NCBI RefSeq assembly: GCF_009910325.1
Contig: NZ_SUMG01000022.1
Coordinates: 1 to 39,420 of the forward strand
Source: Isachenkonia alkalipeptolytica
GTDB lineage: Bacteria > Bacillota > Clostridia > Peptostreptococcales > T1SED10-28
Reading direction: 5' to 3'
DNA: 39,420 bases
The translations under genes were made by a program, and so were the position numbers. A model generated the notes under the pieces. It was given only the letters and a program-made list of their open reading frames with translations, searched no databases and had not been told where the DNA came from. Below, piece after piece: positions 30,895-39,293 of the stretch. Every line of letters starts with the position of its first letter. Position 1 is the stretch's first letter.

Positions 30895-31197
30895 TTCCAG
30901 TTGAGAAGAGCAGTAGCGGCAGGTTTTATCGGTTTAGTTGCCGGTGATAAGCAAAATGCATTGGTCAAGGAACTCTTTTACTGGTACAAGCAAGCAGAAC
31001 TGCCGGTATATAATCCGGATTTCCCTGATCACGAAGTTACTATAGCAGAATCCACATTATGTTATGATTCCGTGTCAAAGTTTATCCAAAAAGAAGATGT
31101 CCCTTTCGGATCTCCGTAAAGATCCAGCCGTTGTGCAGGGGTTGCTGCGGAAGTCGTTCGGAAAACTGCAACCATCCTAAATCGGGAATTTGCATAA
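30895..31197 (+). pseudogene. Split-Soret cytochrome / C_GCAxxG_C_C-like protein remnant
   Basis: One frame reads RFQLRRAVAAGFIGLVAG (Tat-like RR signal), then LFYWYKQAELPVYNPDFPDHEV, ESTLCYDSVSKFIQKEDV, a TAA stop at 31117-31119, and continues in the same frame with RSSRCAGVAAEVVRKTATILNREFA. The order resembles the N-terminal half of split-Soret-type proteins. The start is missing and there is one internal stop. The family call is from memory of motifs and moderate. Confidence 0.4.
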
Positions 31198-31525
31198 AAT
31201 AAAAAGCAAAAGAAACCTATCGGAATTTAAGTCCCCTTCAGTTCTGATAATAGGAATACGAGACCATGATATCGAAGATCCTTTCGGTATCGTTGTTTTT
31301 TTTATTTCCTATTATTTTGTTGTGCTTTACATTATGCAACAATTAACAATTTTTCTTAATTTCAAAAAAAAAGTTTTTCTTTATTTTCAAGATATTGGAT
31401 AGTGTTATTATATTAACATACCACATGTGGCCCCATAAATAACTCTTATGCAAACTATATTGACACTGAAAATCCCACTTTATATAATTAAGACAACAGG
31501 TAGGAACTGTGTCCGGGACTTCTTA

Positions 31526-31556
31526 GCGTGTCCTGTCTATGGTTTACAGGACATGG
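31526..31556 (+). promoter_or_regulatory. Leader hairpin upstream of oppA
   Basis: GTCCTGT pairs with ACAGGAC around a 9-nt loop, about 75 nt before the oppA start. The region 31198-31624 is otherwise without genes. A weak promoter (TTCAAG, 17 nt, TATATT) lies near 31387-31415. Confidence 0.35.
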
Positions 31557-31624
31557 AAAGAGAAACCGATCCAGGGAAGAAGAGAGAAACCAGGAAAAAA
31601 GAGAGAAAAAAGGAGGTAGGAGAC

Positions 31625-33352
31625 ATGAGATTTAAAAAGTATGGAGTAATTGTATTGGCGATTGTAATGATTTTAACAATCGGATTGGCGGGATGTGAGG
31701 ATCCAGAGGACCTTGATGATCCTACAGAGATTAATGACGAGAACGACGATCCGGTAGACGAGAACGATGAACCTACAGAGGGAGGAACCGTTACCCGGGG
31801 AATATGGTCCTCACCGGCGGGAACCTTTCATCCTCAGCTTTACACCGACGCATATGATGCAATGACCATTGATATTGTATTTGACGGATTGTTAAGTTAC
31901 GATCCCTTTGAAGAAGAATATGTTCCGAACCTGGCAGAGGACTTTGAAATGTCCGATGACAATTTAACAATGAAGTTTACCTTAAGAGATGACATTTACT
32001 GGCATGACGGAGAGCCTTTCACCATGGATGATGTGGTTCATTCCTATGAATTTGTTGCGGATCCTGACTATACCGGTGTAAGGTTCCCTAATATCCAACG
32101 AATTGAAGGGGTGGAAGCCTATCGTGACGGTGAAGCCGATGAAATAAGCGGAATAAATGTAATAAACGACCGTGAGTTGGAAATTACTTTACAGGAAGTT
32201 TACGCTCCGGCCCTCGGAGATGTAGGAGCCTTTATGCTTTCCCCAGCTCATATATGGGAAGATGTGGACGTCGGAGGGGCTGCGGAGAGAAATGACTTAT
32301 TGGAAAACCCTATAGGCACAGGACCATTTAAGATGGAGGAGTTTGCCCGGGACGAATACGTCCGACTGGTAAAAAACGAAGACTATCATCGAGGCAGTCC
32401 ATTACTTGACGGTATTACACTGGAAGTTACCGGTCAAGACACGGCACAGGCCCGACTCGCCACGGGGGATCTGGATTTTATGGACGTATCCGAGATGTCC
32501 CAGGATCAAGTAGCATTCTTTGAAGATCAGGGTATCGTGGTTGAAGAGGTCATCACTGACGGTTATCAGCATATGATTATGAATAACCGTATCGAACCCT
32601 TTGATGATGTCAATGTTCGTCAAGGTGTTGCCTATACATTGGATCGGGCAGGGTTCGTCGAATACATTCTGGAAGGTTTCGGAGAAGTGGCCCATGCACC
32701 CTTAGCACCATTCTCCTGGGCCTATCCCGACATGACGGATCTTAACACCTATGGAGACGGAGAAGACGACGATCGGGAAGAGGCCACTGAAAATGCCATT
32801 GCAAAATTTGAAGAAGCCGGATGGAGCTATGAAGACGGAACCATGTATGATGAAAATGGAGATCCTGTGGAATTTACACTGAAGTACCCTACAGGAAATG
32901 TTCCACGGGAAGAATCTGCTTTAATCTGGCAGGAAAACTTCTCAGAAGTAGGTATAGACGTTGAATTAAGAAGCATGGATTTTGATACTTTAGCATCTAA
33001 TTATGTGGATGAGCGGGACTTTGAGTTGGCTCTGATGGGCTGGTCCTTAGTACCGGATCCGAATCCGTATGGAATTTGGCACTCCGACCAGGACTTCCCC
33101 GGAGGCTTTAATCAACCGGGATTTGTCGATGAAAGAAACGACGAGTTGATCGAAGAAGGTATACGTTATATTGAGGAAGAGGAACGACAACCGATTTATC
33201 AGGAATGGGGAGAATTAATGAATGAAAAAGTTCCGGGACTTCCCTTATATCACATGATTGAAGGAAGAGCCTATCGCCCTGAGTTCCAAGGTCATCAATT
33301 CCATCCCTTCACCGATTATCATAACGTTCATGAATGGTATCTGGATGAATAG
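31625..33352 (+). CDS. oppA: Oligopeptide/dipeptide ABC substrate-binding lipoprotein
   Basis: A 575-aa SBP_bac_5 family protein. The signal peptide ends at the lipobox GLAGC (Cys at about 24), followed by an unusually acidic 35-residue linker. The family signature is visible in TFTLRDDIYWHDGEPFTMDDVVHSYE-like sequence (residues 118-146) and in the C-terminal FELALMGWSLVPDPNPY. It delivers peptides to the permease encoded next. The ATG at 31625 has GGAGG 8-10 nt upstream; a longer open frame upstream is not coding. First gene of a five-gene operon. A UUCG hairpin follows it. Confidence 0.92.
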   Translation: MRFKKYGVIVLAIVMILTIGLAGCEDPEDLDDPTEINDENDDPVDENDEPTEGGTVTRGIWSSPAGTFHPQLYTDAYDAMTIDIVFDGLLSYDPFEEEYVPNLAEDFEMSDDNLTMKFTLRDDIYWHDGEPFTMDDVVHSYEFVADPDYTGVRFPNIQRIEGVEAYRDGEADEISGINVINDRELEITLQEVYAPALGDVGAFMLSPAHIWEDVDVGGAAERNDLLENPIGTGPFKMEEFARDEYVRLVKNEDYHRGSPLLDGITLEVTGQDTAQARLATGDLDFMDVSEMSQDQVAFFEDQGIVVEEVITDGYQHMIMNNRIEPFDDVNVRQGVAYTLDRAGFVEYILEGFGEVAHAPLAPFSWAYPDMTDLNTYGDGEDDDREEATENAIAKFEEAGWSYEDGTMYDENGDPVEFTLKYPTGNVPREESALIWQENFSEVGIDVELRSMDFDTLASNYVDERDFELALMGWSLVPDPNPYGIWHSDQDFPGGFNQPGFVDERNDELIEEGIRYIEEEERQPIYQEWGELMNEKVPGLPLYHMIEGRAYRPEFQGHQFHPFTDYHNVHEWYLDE

Positions 33353-33370
33353 AAGTATCAATAAAGCTTT

Positions 33371-33402
33371 GATAATTGATCGTCTTCGGACGATCAATTA
33401 TC
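33371..33402 (+). promoter_or_regulatory. Perfect UUCG-loop hairpin between oppA and oppB
   Basis: GATAATTGATCGTC pairs over 14 bp with GACGATCAATTATC around TTCG. No long T run follows, so it is more likely a stabiliser of the oppA message or a partial terminator that sets binding protein above permease. Confidence 0.7.
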
Positions 33403-33440
33403 TTTAATAAGCCGATTGATGATTATGGAGGGGAGTTGCT

Positions 33441-34400
33441 ATGAAAAAATATCTGATTCGAAGAATTTTAATTCTTATTCCCATTCTCATCGGGGTTTCG
33501 ATGGTGATTTTTGCACTCATCGAAGCTATGCCCGGGAACCCTTACTCGGATATGATTGACCCAAATGTTCCACCGGACTTAATAGAAGAAAGATTGGAAG
33601 CCATGGGGTACTTTGACCCCTTACCGGTACGTTACGTCCGTTGGCTGGGAAGAACCGTGCGTTTTGATTTGGGGTATTCAACAAACTATAGTGCTCCGGT
33701 TTCTACGATTATGCTCAATCGGTTGCCGAATACACTTTTGCTAGGCGGTTTTGCCCTGGTTTTTTCCGTGATTATAGCCATACCCCTGGGGATCCTTTCT
33801 TCTACTAAGCAATACTCAGTTTTGGATTATATCGTAACCATATTCGCTTTTATCGGCCTGTCGATTCCGGCATTTTTCTTCGGCTTACTGATGATACGGT
33901 ATCTGGCCTTTGAACTGGGATGGTTCCCCATTGCAGGTACCGGCGCCGGTGCGGATTATGAAGGATTTCGGATGCTCCTTCATCGCGCCCATCACCTGGT
34001 ATTGCCGGTTATCGTCCTGTCCCTTCTCAGCTTGGCCAGTTTAATGCGTTATACCCGTTCAAGCATGCTGGAAGTGATAAAGCAGGATTATATACGAACC
34101 GCCAGATCCAAGGGTATAAAAGAAAAGGTAGTCATTTACAAGCATGCACTAAAAAATGCCTTAATACCGGTTGTAACGGTGTTGACAATGATGTTGCCAT
34201 CTCTTGTATCGGGAGCGGTATTAACGGAAACCGTCTTTTCATGGCCGGGAATGGGAACCCTTATGATTGAAGCCATTCAAAACGATGATTATCCGCTGTT
34301 GATGGGAATTACAATGATGTTGGCCATTATAATCGTATTCGCTAATCTCTTAGCCGATATACTGTATGCATGGATCGATCCGAGAATCAAATACGATTAG
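33441..34400 (+). CDS. oppB: Peptide ABC transporter permease
   Basis: A 319-aa inner-membrane permease of the OppB/DppB type. N-terminal helix (MKKYLIRRILILIPILIGVSM), about six helices, and the EAA-like motif DYIRTARSKGIKEKVVIYKHALKNALIP (about 216-243) that docks the ATPases. GGAGGGGAG precedes the ATG. Follows oppA and precedes oppC in one operon. Confidence 0.93.
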   Translation: MKKYLIRRILILIPILIGVSMVIFALIEAMPGNPYSDMIDPNVPPDLIEERLEAMGYFDPLPVRYVRWLGRTVRFDLGYSTNYSAPVSTIMLNRLPNTLLLGGFALVFSVIIAIPLGILSSTKQYSVLDYIVTIFAFIGLSIPAFFFGLLMIRYLAFELGWFPIAGTGAGADYEGFRMLLHRAHHLVLPVIVLSLLSLASLMRYTRSSMLEVIKQDYIRTARSKGIKEKVVIYKHALKNALIPVVTVLTMMLPSLVSGAVLTETVFSWPGMGTLMIEAIQNDDYPLLMGITMMLAIIIVFANLLADILYAWIDPRIKYD

Positions 34401-34435
34401 ACAAATAGAAGCACCTGTAAGGGAGGGGACAATCG

Positions 34436-35305
34436 ATGAAGAATAGAAAAGTAGAAGGTTTATCACCTTGGGCGATAGCCAGGCGACGTTTTGTGAAAAA
34501 CAAGTTGGCGGTATTGGGGCTGATCTTGATTGGAGTTATCACATTGGCTGCGGTGTTTGGACCGATGCTGACGGACTATGAAGTACATGAACAGCAGATG
34601 ATGATGCGTAATCAGGGGCCACAAGGCAATAATTATTTAGGTTTTGACAGTACCGGAAGGGATATTCTCACGCGGGTGCTTTACGGAGGAAGAATATCAC
34701 TAGCCGTTGGTATTGTAGCTACTTCCGTAGCAACGTTTATCGGGGTGGTTCTCGGCTCTATTGCAGGGTTTTACGGCGGCATCAGAGACGGTGTGATCAT
34801 GCGCCTTGTGGATATTGTTATGAGTTTCCCTTTTTTCATTATTGCCGCTGTGGCTTCTGCAGCCTTTGGACCAACTGTATTTAATACCATGCTCATTATC
34901 GGGCTGATTAACTGGACACTGATCGCCCGTGTGGTACGGGCGGAAATTCTGTCTTTGAAAGAACAGGAATTTGTGGAGGCTTCCAGGGCCTTGGGGTTGG
35001 AAAATTTAGAGATCATTCGTGTTCATCTGATTCCCAATGTTATGGCTCCCATAATTGTATACTCCACCTTGACCATTGCATCCGCAATTCTGATTGAAGC
35101 GGGACTGAGTTTTATCGGACTCGGAGTAAGTCCCCCTACCCCGACCTGGGGAAATATGCTGGAAGCAGCGAGAAGCTTAACTGCCATTCTAAACTATTGG
35201 TGGCAATGGATTCCACCGGGATTAATGATTTTTCTCACCGTGCTTTCCATCAATTTTGTGGGAGACGGACTTCGAGATGCTTTGGATCCTAAGCTCAAGG
35301 AATAG
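34436..35305 (+). CDS. oppC: Peptide ABC transporter permease
   Basis: A 289-aa OppC/DppC-type permease. A cytoplasmic N-terminus (LSPWAIARRRFVKNKLAVLG), about six helices, the loop NYLGFDSTGRDILTRVLYGGRISL typical of the family, and the EAA-like QEFVEASRALGLENLEIIRVHLIPN. GGGAGGGG lies before the ATG, 35 nt after oppB. It pairs with OppB to form the channel. Confidence 0.93.
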   Translation: MKNRKVEGLSPWAIARRRFVKNKLAVLGLILIGVITLAAVFGPMLTDYEVHEQQMMMRNQGPQGNNYLGFDSTGRDILTRVLYGGRISLAVGIVATSVATFIGVVLGSIAGFYGGIRDGVIMRLVDIVMSFPFFIIAAVASAAFGPTVFNTMLIIGLINWTLIARVVRAEILSLKEQEFVEASRALGLENLEIIRVHLIPNVMAPIIVYSTLTIASAILIEAGLSFIGLGVSPPTPTWGNMLEAARSLTAILNYWWQWIPPGLMIFLTVLSINFVGDGLRDALDPKLKE

Positions 35306-35316
35306 GAGGTGCAACA

Positions 35317-36300
35317 ATGGAAAAAATCACCTTAAAGGCTGAAGGAATAAAAACAAGCTTTCAAACTTCCGAAGGGAAAGTAGTTGCGGTGAATGACGTG
35401 GATTTAACCATTAAAGAGGGGAAAATCCTGGGGGTCGTAGGAGAATCCGGTTGCGGGAAAAGTGTAACCGCTCTTTCGATCATGCGATTGGTTCCTCAAC
35501 CCAATGGAAAAATCGAAGAAGGACGCATTGAGTTTATGGGTAAGAACCTCTTGGAACTCTCCAATGAAGAAATGAGAAAGATTCGGGGAGCAGAAATTTC
35601 AATGATTTTTCAGGAACCAATGACCGCACTAAATCCCGTTTATAGCATTGGAAATCAAATGAATGAGATGTTAAAAGTCCATCGGGGACTGAGTGAAAAG
35701 CAAGCCACGGAGAGGTCCATCGAGCTGATAAATATGGTGGGCATACCCAGAGCGGAAAAAGTGATCAAGGAATATCCCCACCAGTTAAGCGGAGGAATGC
35801 GACAACGGGTAATGATTGCCATGGCCTTAAGCTGCGATCCGAAGTTCATGATTGCCGATGAACCCACAACCGCTTTGGATGTAACGATACAGGCCCAGGT
35901 TTTGGAACTGATGAAGGATCTCAATGAGCAGATGGGCACGTCGATTATGTTCATCACCCATGATCTGGGGGTTATTGCGGAAATGGCTGATGACGTAGTG
36001 GTCATGTACGCCGGGAAAATTGTTGAAGAAGCCGATGTAGTAACGCTGTTTCATGATCCGAAACATCCTTATAGCGTGGGACTGCTCAAGTCTCGACCGG
36101 ATATGGTGGAAGAGGATGAAGAACTGGAAGCTATAGAAGGAATGGTCCCAAGTCTGTTGAATATGCCAAAGGGATGTCCCTTTAATCCCCGCTGTAAGCA
36201 CTGTATGGAAATCTGCAAAGAAAAAATGCCGGTGTTAAAAGAAATTACTCCGGGACATAAAGTCCGTTGCTGGCTCTATGATCAGGAAGGAGGGGGCTAA
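35317..36300 (+). CDS. oppD: Peptide ABC transporter ATPase
   Basis: A 327-aa ATPase. Walker A GESGCGKS (about 45-52), ABC signature LSGGMRQR (about 154-161), Walker B MIADEPTTALD and a C-terminal oligopeptide domain with four Cys (CPFNPRCKHCMEIC), which in relatives can hold an iron-sulphur cluster. Starts 11 nt after oppC and ends 1 nt before oppF. Confidence 0.93.
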   Translation: MEKITLKAEGIKTSFQTSEGKVVAVNDVDLTIKEGKILGVVGESGCGKSVTALSIMRLVPQPNGKIEEGRIEFMGKNLLELSNEEMRKIRGAEISMIFQEPMTALNPVYSIGNQMNEMLKVHRGLSEKQATERSIELINMVGIPRAEKVIKEYPHQLSGGMRQRVMIAMALSCDPKFMIADEPTTALDVTIQAQVLELMKDLNEQMGTSIMFITHDLGVIAEMADDVVVMYAGKIVEEADVVTLFHDPKHPYSVGLLKSRPDMVEEDEELEAIEGMVPSLLNMPKGCPFNPRCKHCMEICKEKMPVLKEITPGHKVRCWLYDQEGGG

Positions 36301-36301
36301 G

Positions 36302-37318
36302 ATGGCTGAGCATTTATTGGAAGTGGAAGGATTAAAAAAATATTTTCCCATAAAAGAAGGGGTATTTTCCAAGACCGTAGGCCATGTGAAGGCCGTTGAT
36401 CATGTCTCCTTTAAAATAAAGCAAGGAGAAATTTTCGGTCTGGTAGGGGAGTCCGGTTGCGGAAAAACAACGGTGGGACGAACCCTTCTGAGCCTGTTGG
36501 AGCCTACAGAAGGATTAGTGAAATTTGATCAGCAGATTCTTTATAATACAGAGACCGGTGAGAGAATTAATAAAAATGACCTCAGAAAGCTTCGAAAGGA
36601 AATGCAAATCATTTTTCAGGATCCTTATGCCAGTTTAGATCCCAGAATGAACGTGGGAATGATTGTATCCGAAGGACTTCGAAAGCACAAGCTTGTGAAG
36701 AATAAAAAAGAGGCCATAGAAAAATCCAAAGAACTTCTGGAGCTATGCGGTCTGGAAGGAAGCAATGTTCGAAAATATCCCCATGAATTTAGCGGCGGAC
36801 AGCGACAACGGATAGGAGTTGCCCGGGCTTTAGCCTTAGAACCGAAATTTCTTGTTGCCGATGAGCCTATCGCCGCATTAGACGTTTCGATTCAAGCTCA
36901 AATGTTAAAGTTTATGACGGATTTAAAAGATCGGCTTGGGCTCACCTACCTTTTCATCTCTCATGATCTCAGTGTGGTTCGTTATTTTTGTGACCGTGTG
37001 GCGGTCATGTATCTAGGTTCCTTTGCGGAGCAGGCGCCTACTAAAAAACTGTTTAAAAAGCCGTTGCACCCCTATACACAATCTTTGTTATCGGCGGTAC
37101 CGAAATCGGATCCCGCCGTAAAAAAGAAAAGAGAAATCTTAAAAGGGGATGTGCCCAGCCCCGCCGATCCACCTTCGGGGTGCAAGTTTCACACCCGATG
37201 CAAATATGCGGAAGATAAGTGTAAAATCAAAATACCGGTGTATCGTGAAATTGAACCGGATCATTTCGTCAGTTGTCATCTGGCGGAAAAAATCAATCAA
37301 ATTAACAATCATCTTTAA
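36302..37318 (+). CDS. oppF: Peptide ABC transporter ATPase with repeat-derived 3' end
   Basis: A 338-aa ATPase. Walker A GESGCGKT, signature FSGGQRQR, Walker B LVADEPIAALD, and a C-terminal domain with CKFHTRCKYAEDKC. The ATG at 36302 has AAGGAGGGGG within the oppD end. The last codons (about KINQINNHL) and the stop codon are inside repeat copy D, in a frame different from the repeat's own ORF. The insertion therefore replaced the native C-terminus; the core domains are intact. Confidence 0.92.
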   Translation: MAEHLLEVEGLKKYFPIKEGVFSKTVGHVKAVDHVSFKIKQGEIFGLVGESGCGKTTVGRTLLSLLEPTEGLVKFDQQILYNTETGERINKNDLRKLRKEMQIIFQDPYASLDPRMNVGMIVSEGLRKHKLVKNKKEAIEKSKELLELCGLEGSNVRKYPHEFSGGQRQRIGVARALALEPKFLVADEPIAALDVSIQAQMLKFMTDLKDRLGLTYLFISHDLSVVRYFCDRVAVMYLGSFAEQAPTKKLFKKPLHPYTQSLLSAVPKSDPAVKKKREILKGDVPSPADPPSGCKFHTRCKYAEDKCKIKIPVYREIEPDHFVSCHLAEKINQINNHL

Positions 37319-37401
37319 AAGTGCCAAGTCCAAGATTGAAAAGGCGATTTTACTTCAAGAAGTTGAACGGGACATCGAAAAAACAAAGGAATTTTACAGC
37401 T

Positions 37402-37527
37402 ATGGCAGCTACATCGGATAAAGGGACAAACAACATAAACGCAAAGAAGATAACACTACATGCTACAGAAAAAGCCGTACTTGGACCGGCGCAAAAGAAA
37501 ACTGCAAAGAAAACGAGAAAAAGATAA
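37402..37527 (+). CDS. 41-aa basic repeat-element protein (copy D)
   Basis: MAATSDKGTNNINAKK to KTAKKTRKR, same length and overlap geometry as in copies A and B, with EKAVLGPAQKKT in the core. Here no full ORF1 precedes it. Expression could come from read-through of the opp operon. Confidence 0.4.
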   Translation: MAATSDKGTNNINAKKITLHATEKAVLGPAQKKTAKKTRKR

Positions 37528-37573
37528 CCGCCTGTAGAATCGAAATTTCCGATGCCTAGAGGCGGCTTTTTTA
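37526..37573 (+). terminator. Terminator of the opp operon, supplied by repeat copy D
   Basis: AACCGCCT...AGGCGGCTTTTTT with the inner ATCG/CGAT stem. The T run is good. Confidence 0.75.
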
Positions 37574-37644
37574 AATGGCGAATCTCGCCCCGGGGATCCT
37601 TAACATCCCCTTTATTTTTACCATTTAATATGTTTCCGACTACG

Positions 37645-38491
37645 TTACTTTAAGATCTCCCTCAAAATATTCGTAATTTCGCTAAATTGAATACCTTCTG
37701 CATAAGGATATTTTTTTGCATAAGAATCCCAGATTTTTTGTAGGTCTTCACTTTCTTCTATATCCTTGAGATACTTATCCTTATCCTCTATATAAATCAA
37801 TGTATTCCTTTCTTTAGCTTTTTCTTTTATAGCATTTCTTAAACTGTCTAAATCAATATCATTTTTTCGAAGAGTCAGAAGAATATATACGTCGTAATAG
37901 TCCCTTGCTCTGGTATTGGCTATGTTTCGCACTAAAATCGATTCGATTTTTTCTGCAAGAATTGTATCCAAATTATAAGCTTTTATTGCAATATGACGTT
38001 CTTCAAACATCAACTTAAAGGAATACTCAACTTCTCCAGGGATGATGACATCTCCTGTAGTAATGTCCAGCTTCATATTTACTTTGATCGTGAAGAACTG
38101 AGCCTCTATAGAAATTCTAAAATCGTCATAGTCCGTGACATCATGAATGTTTTTAATATTTTTAAGTCTAAAAGAGACATTATCATCAAGATCTATCGAC
38201 AATATCTCACTTAGCATTTTTTTTACAGTCTCCCTATTAACCGGAACACCTTTTATTGTTGTATCCATGTCAAGTGTACTCCTCATATCTATACCAATCA
38301 TAGCCGCTATCAAGAATCCACCTTTAAGGATAAAGTTATCTTTATACCTGGAAACAGCAATTCTTTCAAGAAGTCTTTCCATCATAAAATTCTGACATAA
38401 AATTCTGAAGTACGGTATTCGCTATAATATTATTCTCCTTAGACACATTGCTTATCCAATCCTTTAATTGTTTAGGACTACCAATTTTCAT
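37645..38491 (-). pseudogene. abiEii: AbiEii nucleotidyltransferase toxin, frameshifted by a 13-bp tandem repeat
   Basis: Starts MKIGSPKQLKDWISNVSKEN, then NTVLQNF, then goes out of frame. After one extra 13-bp unit the correct frame resumes at MMERLLERIAVSRYKDNFILKGGF and runs 246 codons to the end. Expected motifs are present: LKGGFLIAAMIGIDMRSTLDMDTT (nucleotidyltransferase GG...DxD-like), YNLDTILAEKIESIL and NTRARDYYDVYIL. Intact AbiEii joins the parts as LQNFMMER. The ATG at 38491 overlaps the antitoxin stop (ATGA). Internal start at MMER might still give a shortened protein. Confidence 0.82.
38383..38408. repeat. Perfect 13-bp tandem duplication inside abiEii
   Basis: CATAAAATTCTGA occurs twice back to back (38383-38395, 38396-38408). 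Removing one copy restores the AbiEii frame. Thirteen is not a multiple of three, so gain or loss of one unit switches the gene off or on. Confidence 0.92.
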
Positions 38492-39084
38492 GTTAACACC
38501 TCCATGTACTTTCGAATCAAGTCTTTGATATTAAAAACTTCGGCATACTTAAGCAGTTTAGAGTAATCTGCTCCAGAAGTTTTAAAATATTCTTTTACTG
38601 CTTCTGTTACTAAATCCCCATCCAGTTGATCTTTCTTTTTTAGACAGTCACATATGGTTCTTTCTTTATCATATACATGGACTTGGTTTCCAAAAGGTGT
38701 CAACATAGTCACCTCACCGATTGAATGAAGTTCTTCTGCAATATAAAAAAACTTGTACTTATCTTTTTCTTTCAAAAGTCTCGTATTATAACCGGAAGGA
38801 ATCGTAAGCATTATCTGAAAAGGCGTGCGATCAGCTAGTTCATGAAAATATAATGCAGTCTCATGTGAAAAGATTCCTTTCTTACACCTGTATTGAGTTA
38901 ACAAATACTCGTCTTGCATCTGATTGGGATCCATATAAACACCATGTTCTACTCTTTCGATTACACCTGATTGGTGCATGCGTTGTAGTGTTTTATTATT
39001 TATACCTGCTGCTGAAGCTTCACTCGCTGTAATAAATCCGTTATTTTTTTTAATTAGTTCCATCACGAGTTCCTGTTTAGCCAT
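38488..39084 (-). CDS. abiEi: AbiEi-type type IV antitoxin / transcription factor
   Basis: A 198-aa protein. N-terminal winged helix-turn-helix (MELIKKNNGFITASEASAAGINNKTLQRMHQSGVIERVEHGVYM, residues 8-51) followed by the AbiEi C-terminal domain (FSHETALYFHELADRTPFQIMLTIPSGYNTR, then TPFGNQVHVYDKERTICDCLK). It represses the operon and neutralises the toxin. AGGAGG lies 7 nt before the ATG. It appears intact although its partner is frameshifted. Confidence 0.88.
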   Translation of the reverse strand: MAKQELVMELIKKNNGFITASEASAAGINNKTLQRMHQSGVIERVEHGVYMDPNQMQDEYLLTQYRCKKGIFSHETALYFHELADRTPFQIMLTIPSGYNTRLLKEKDKYKFFYIAEELHSIGEVTMLTPFGNQVHVYDKERTICDCLKKKDQLDGDLVTEAVKEYFKTSGADYSKLLKYAEVFNIKDLIRKYMEVLT

Positions 39085-39253
39085 ACCTTCGCCTCCTAGC
39101 TATAACATTGTCTTTATTGTTTGTATGTATTCTATCATATACTAACGAAAAAGACAACACAGTAATAGAATAATTGATAGTAAAAGATCTTCTATTTTTT
39201 TGATAAACATCCTCATTTTCCCTCCATCCTCCGACCGATAGAAATCCACCCCA

Positions 39254-39290
39254 TCAACCATCATCTTTAAAAGTGCCAAGTCCAAGATTG
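39254..39290 (+). repeat. Repeat element, 37-base partial copy F cut by an IS
   Basis: AACCATCATCTTTAAAAGTG continues to CCAAGTCCAAGATTG, then changes to IS sequence within three bases. It has the same left edge as copies C and D. Confidence 0.75.
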
Positions 39291-39293
39291 CAA

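Larger units (their letters stand above)
37288..37573 (+). repeat. Repeat element, 5'-truncated copy D fused to the end of oppF
   Basis: Homology to copies A and B begins at AAAAATCAATCAAATTAAC and runs to hairpin 37526-37573. The frame KLTIIFKSAKSKIEKAI to FYSYGSYIG is open but has no start of its own. The hairpin now terminates the opp operon. Confidence 0.85.

Noticed and set aside
31190-31402. 70-aa frame upstream of oppA
   Set aside because: AT-rich, no ribosome site, composition like intergenic sequence, and it overlaps the pseudogene end.
37149-37421. 90-aa frame covering the oppF end and repeat copy D
   Set aside because: Its first half is oppF read in the wrong frame; only the part from the repeat is real homology.
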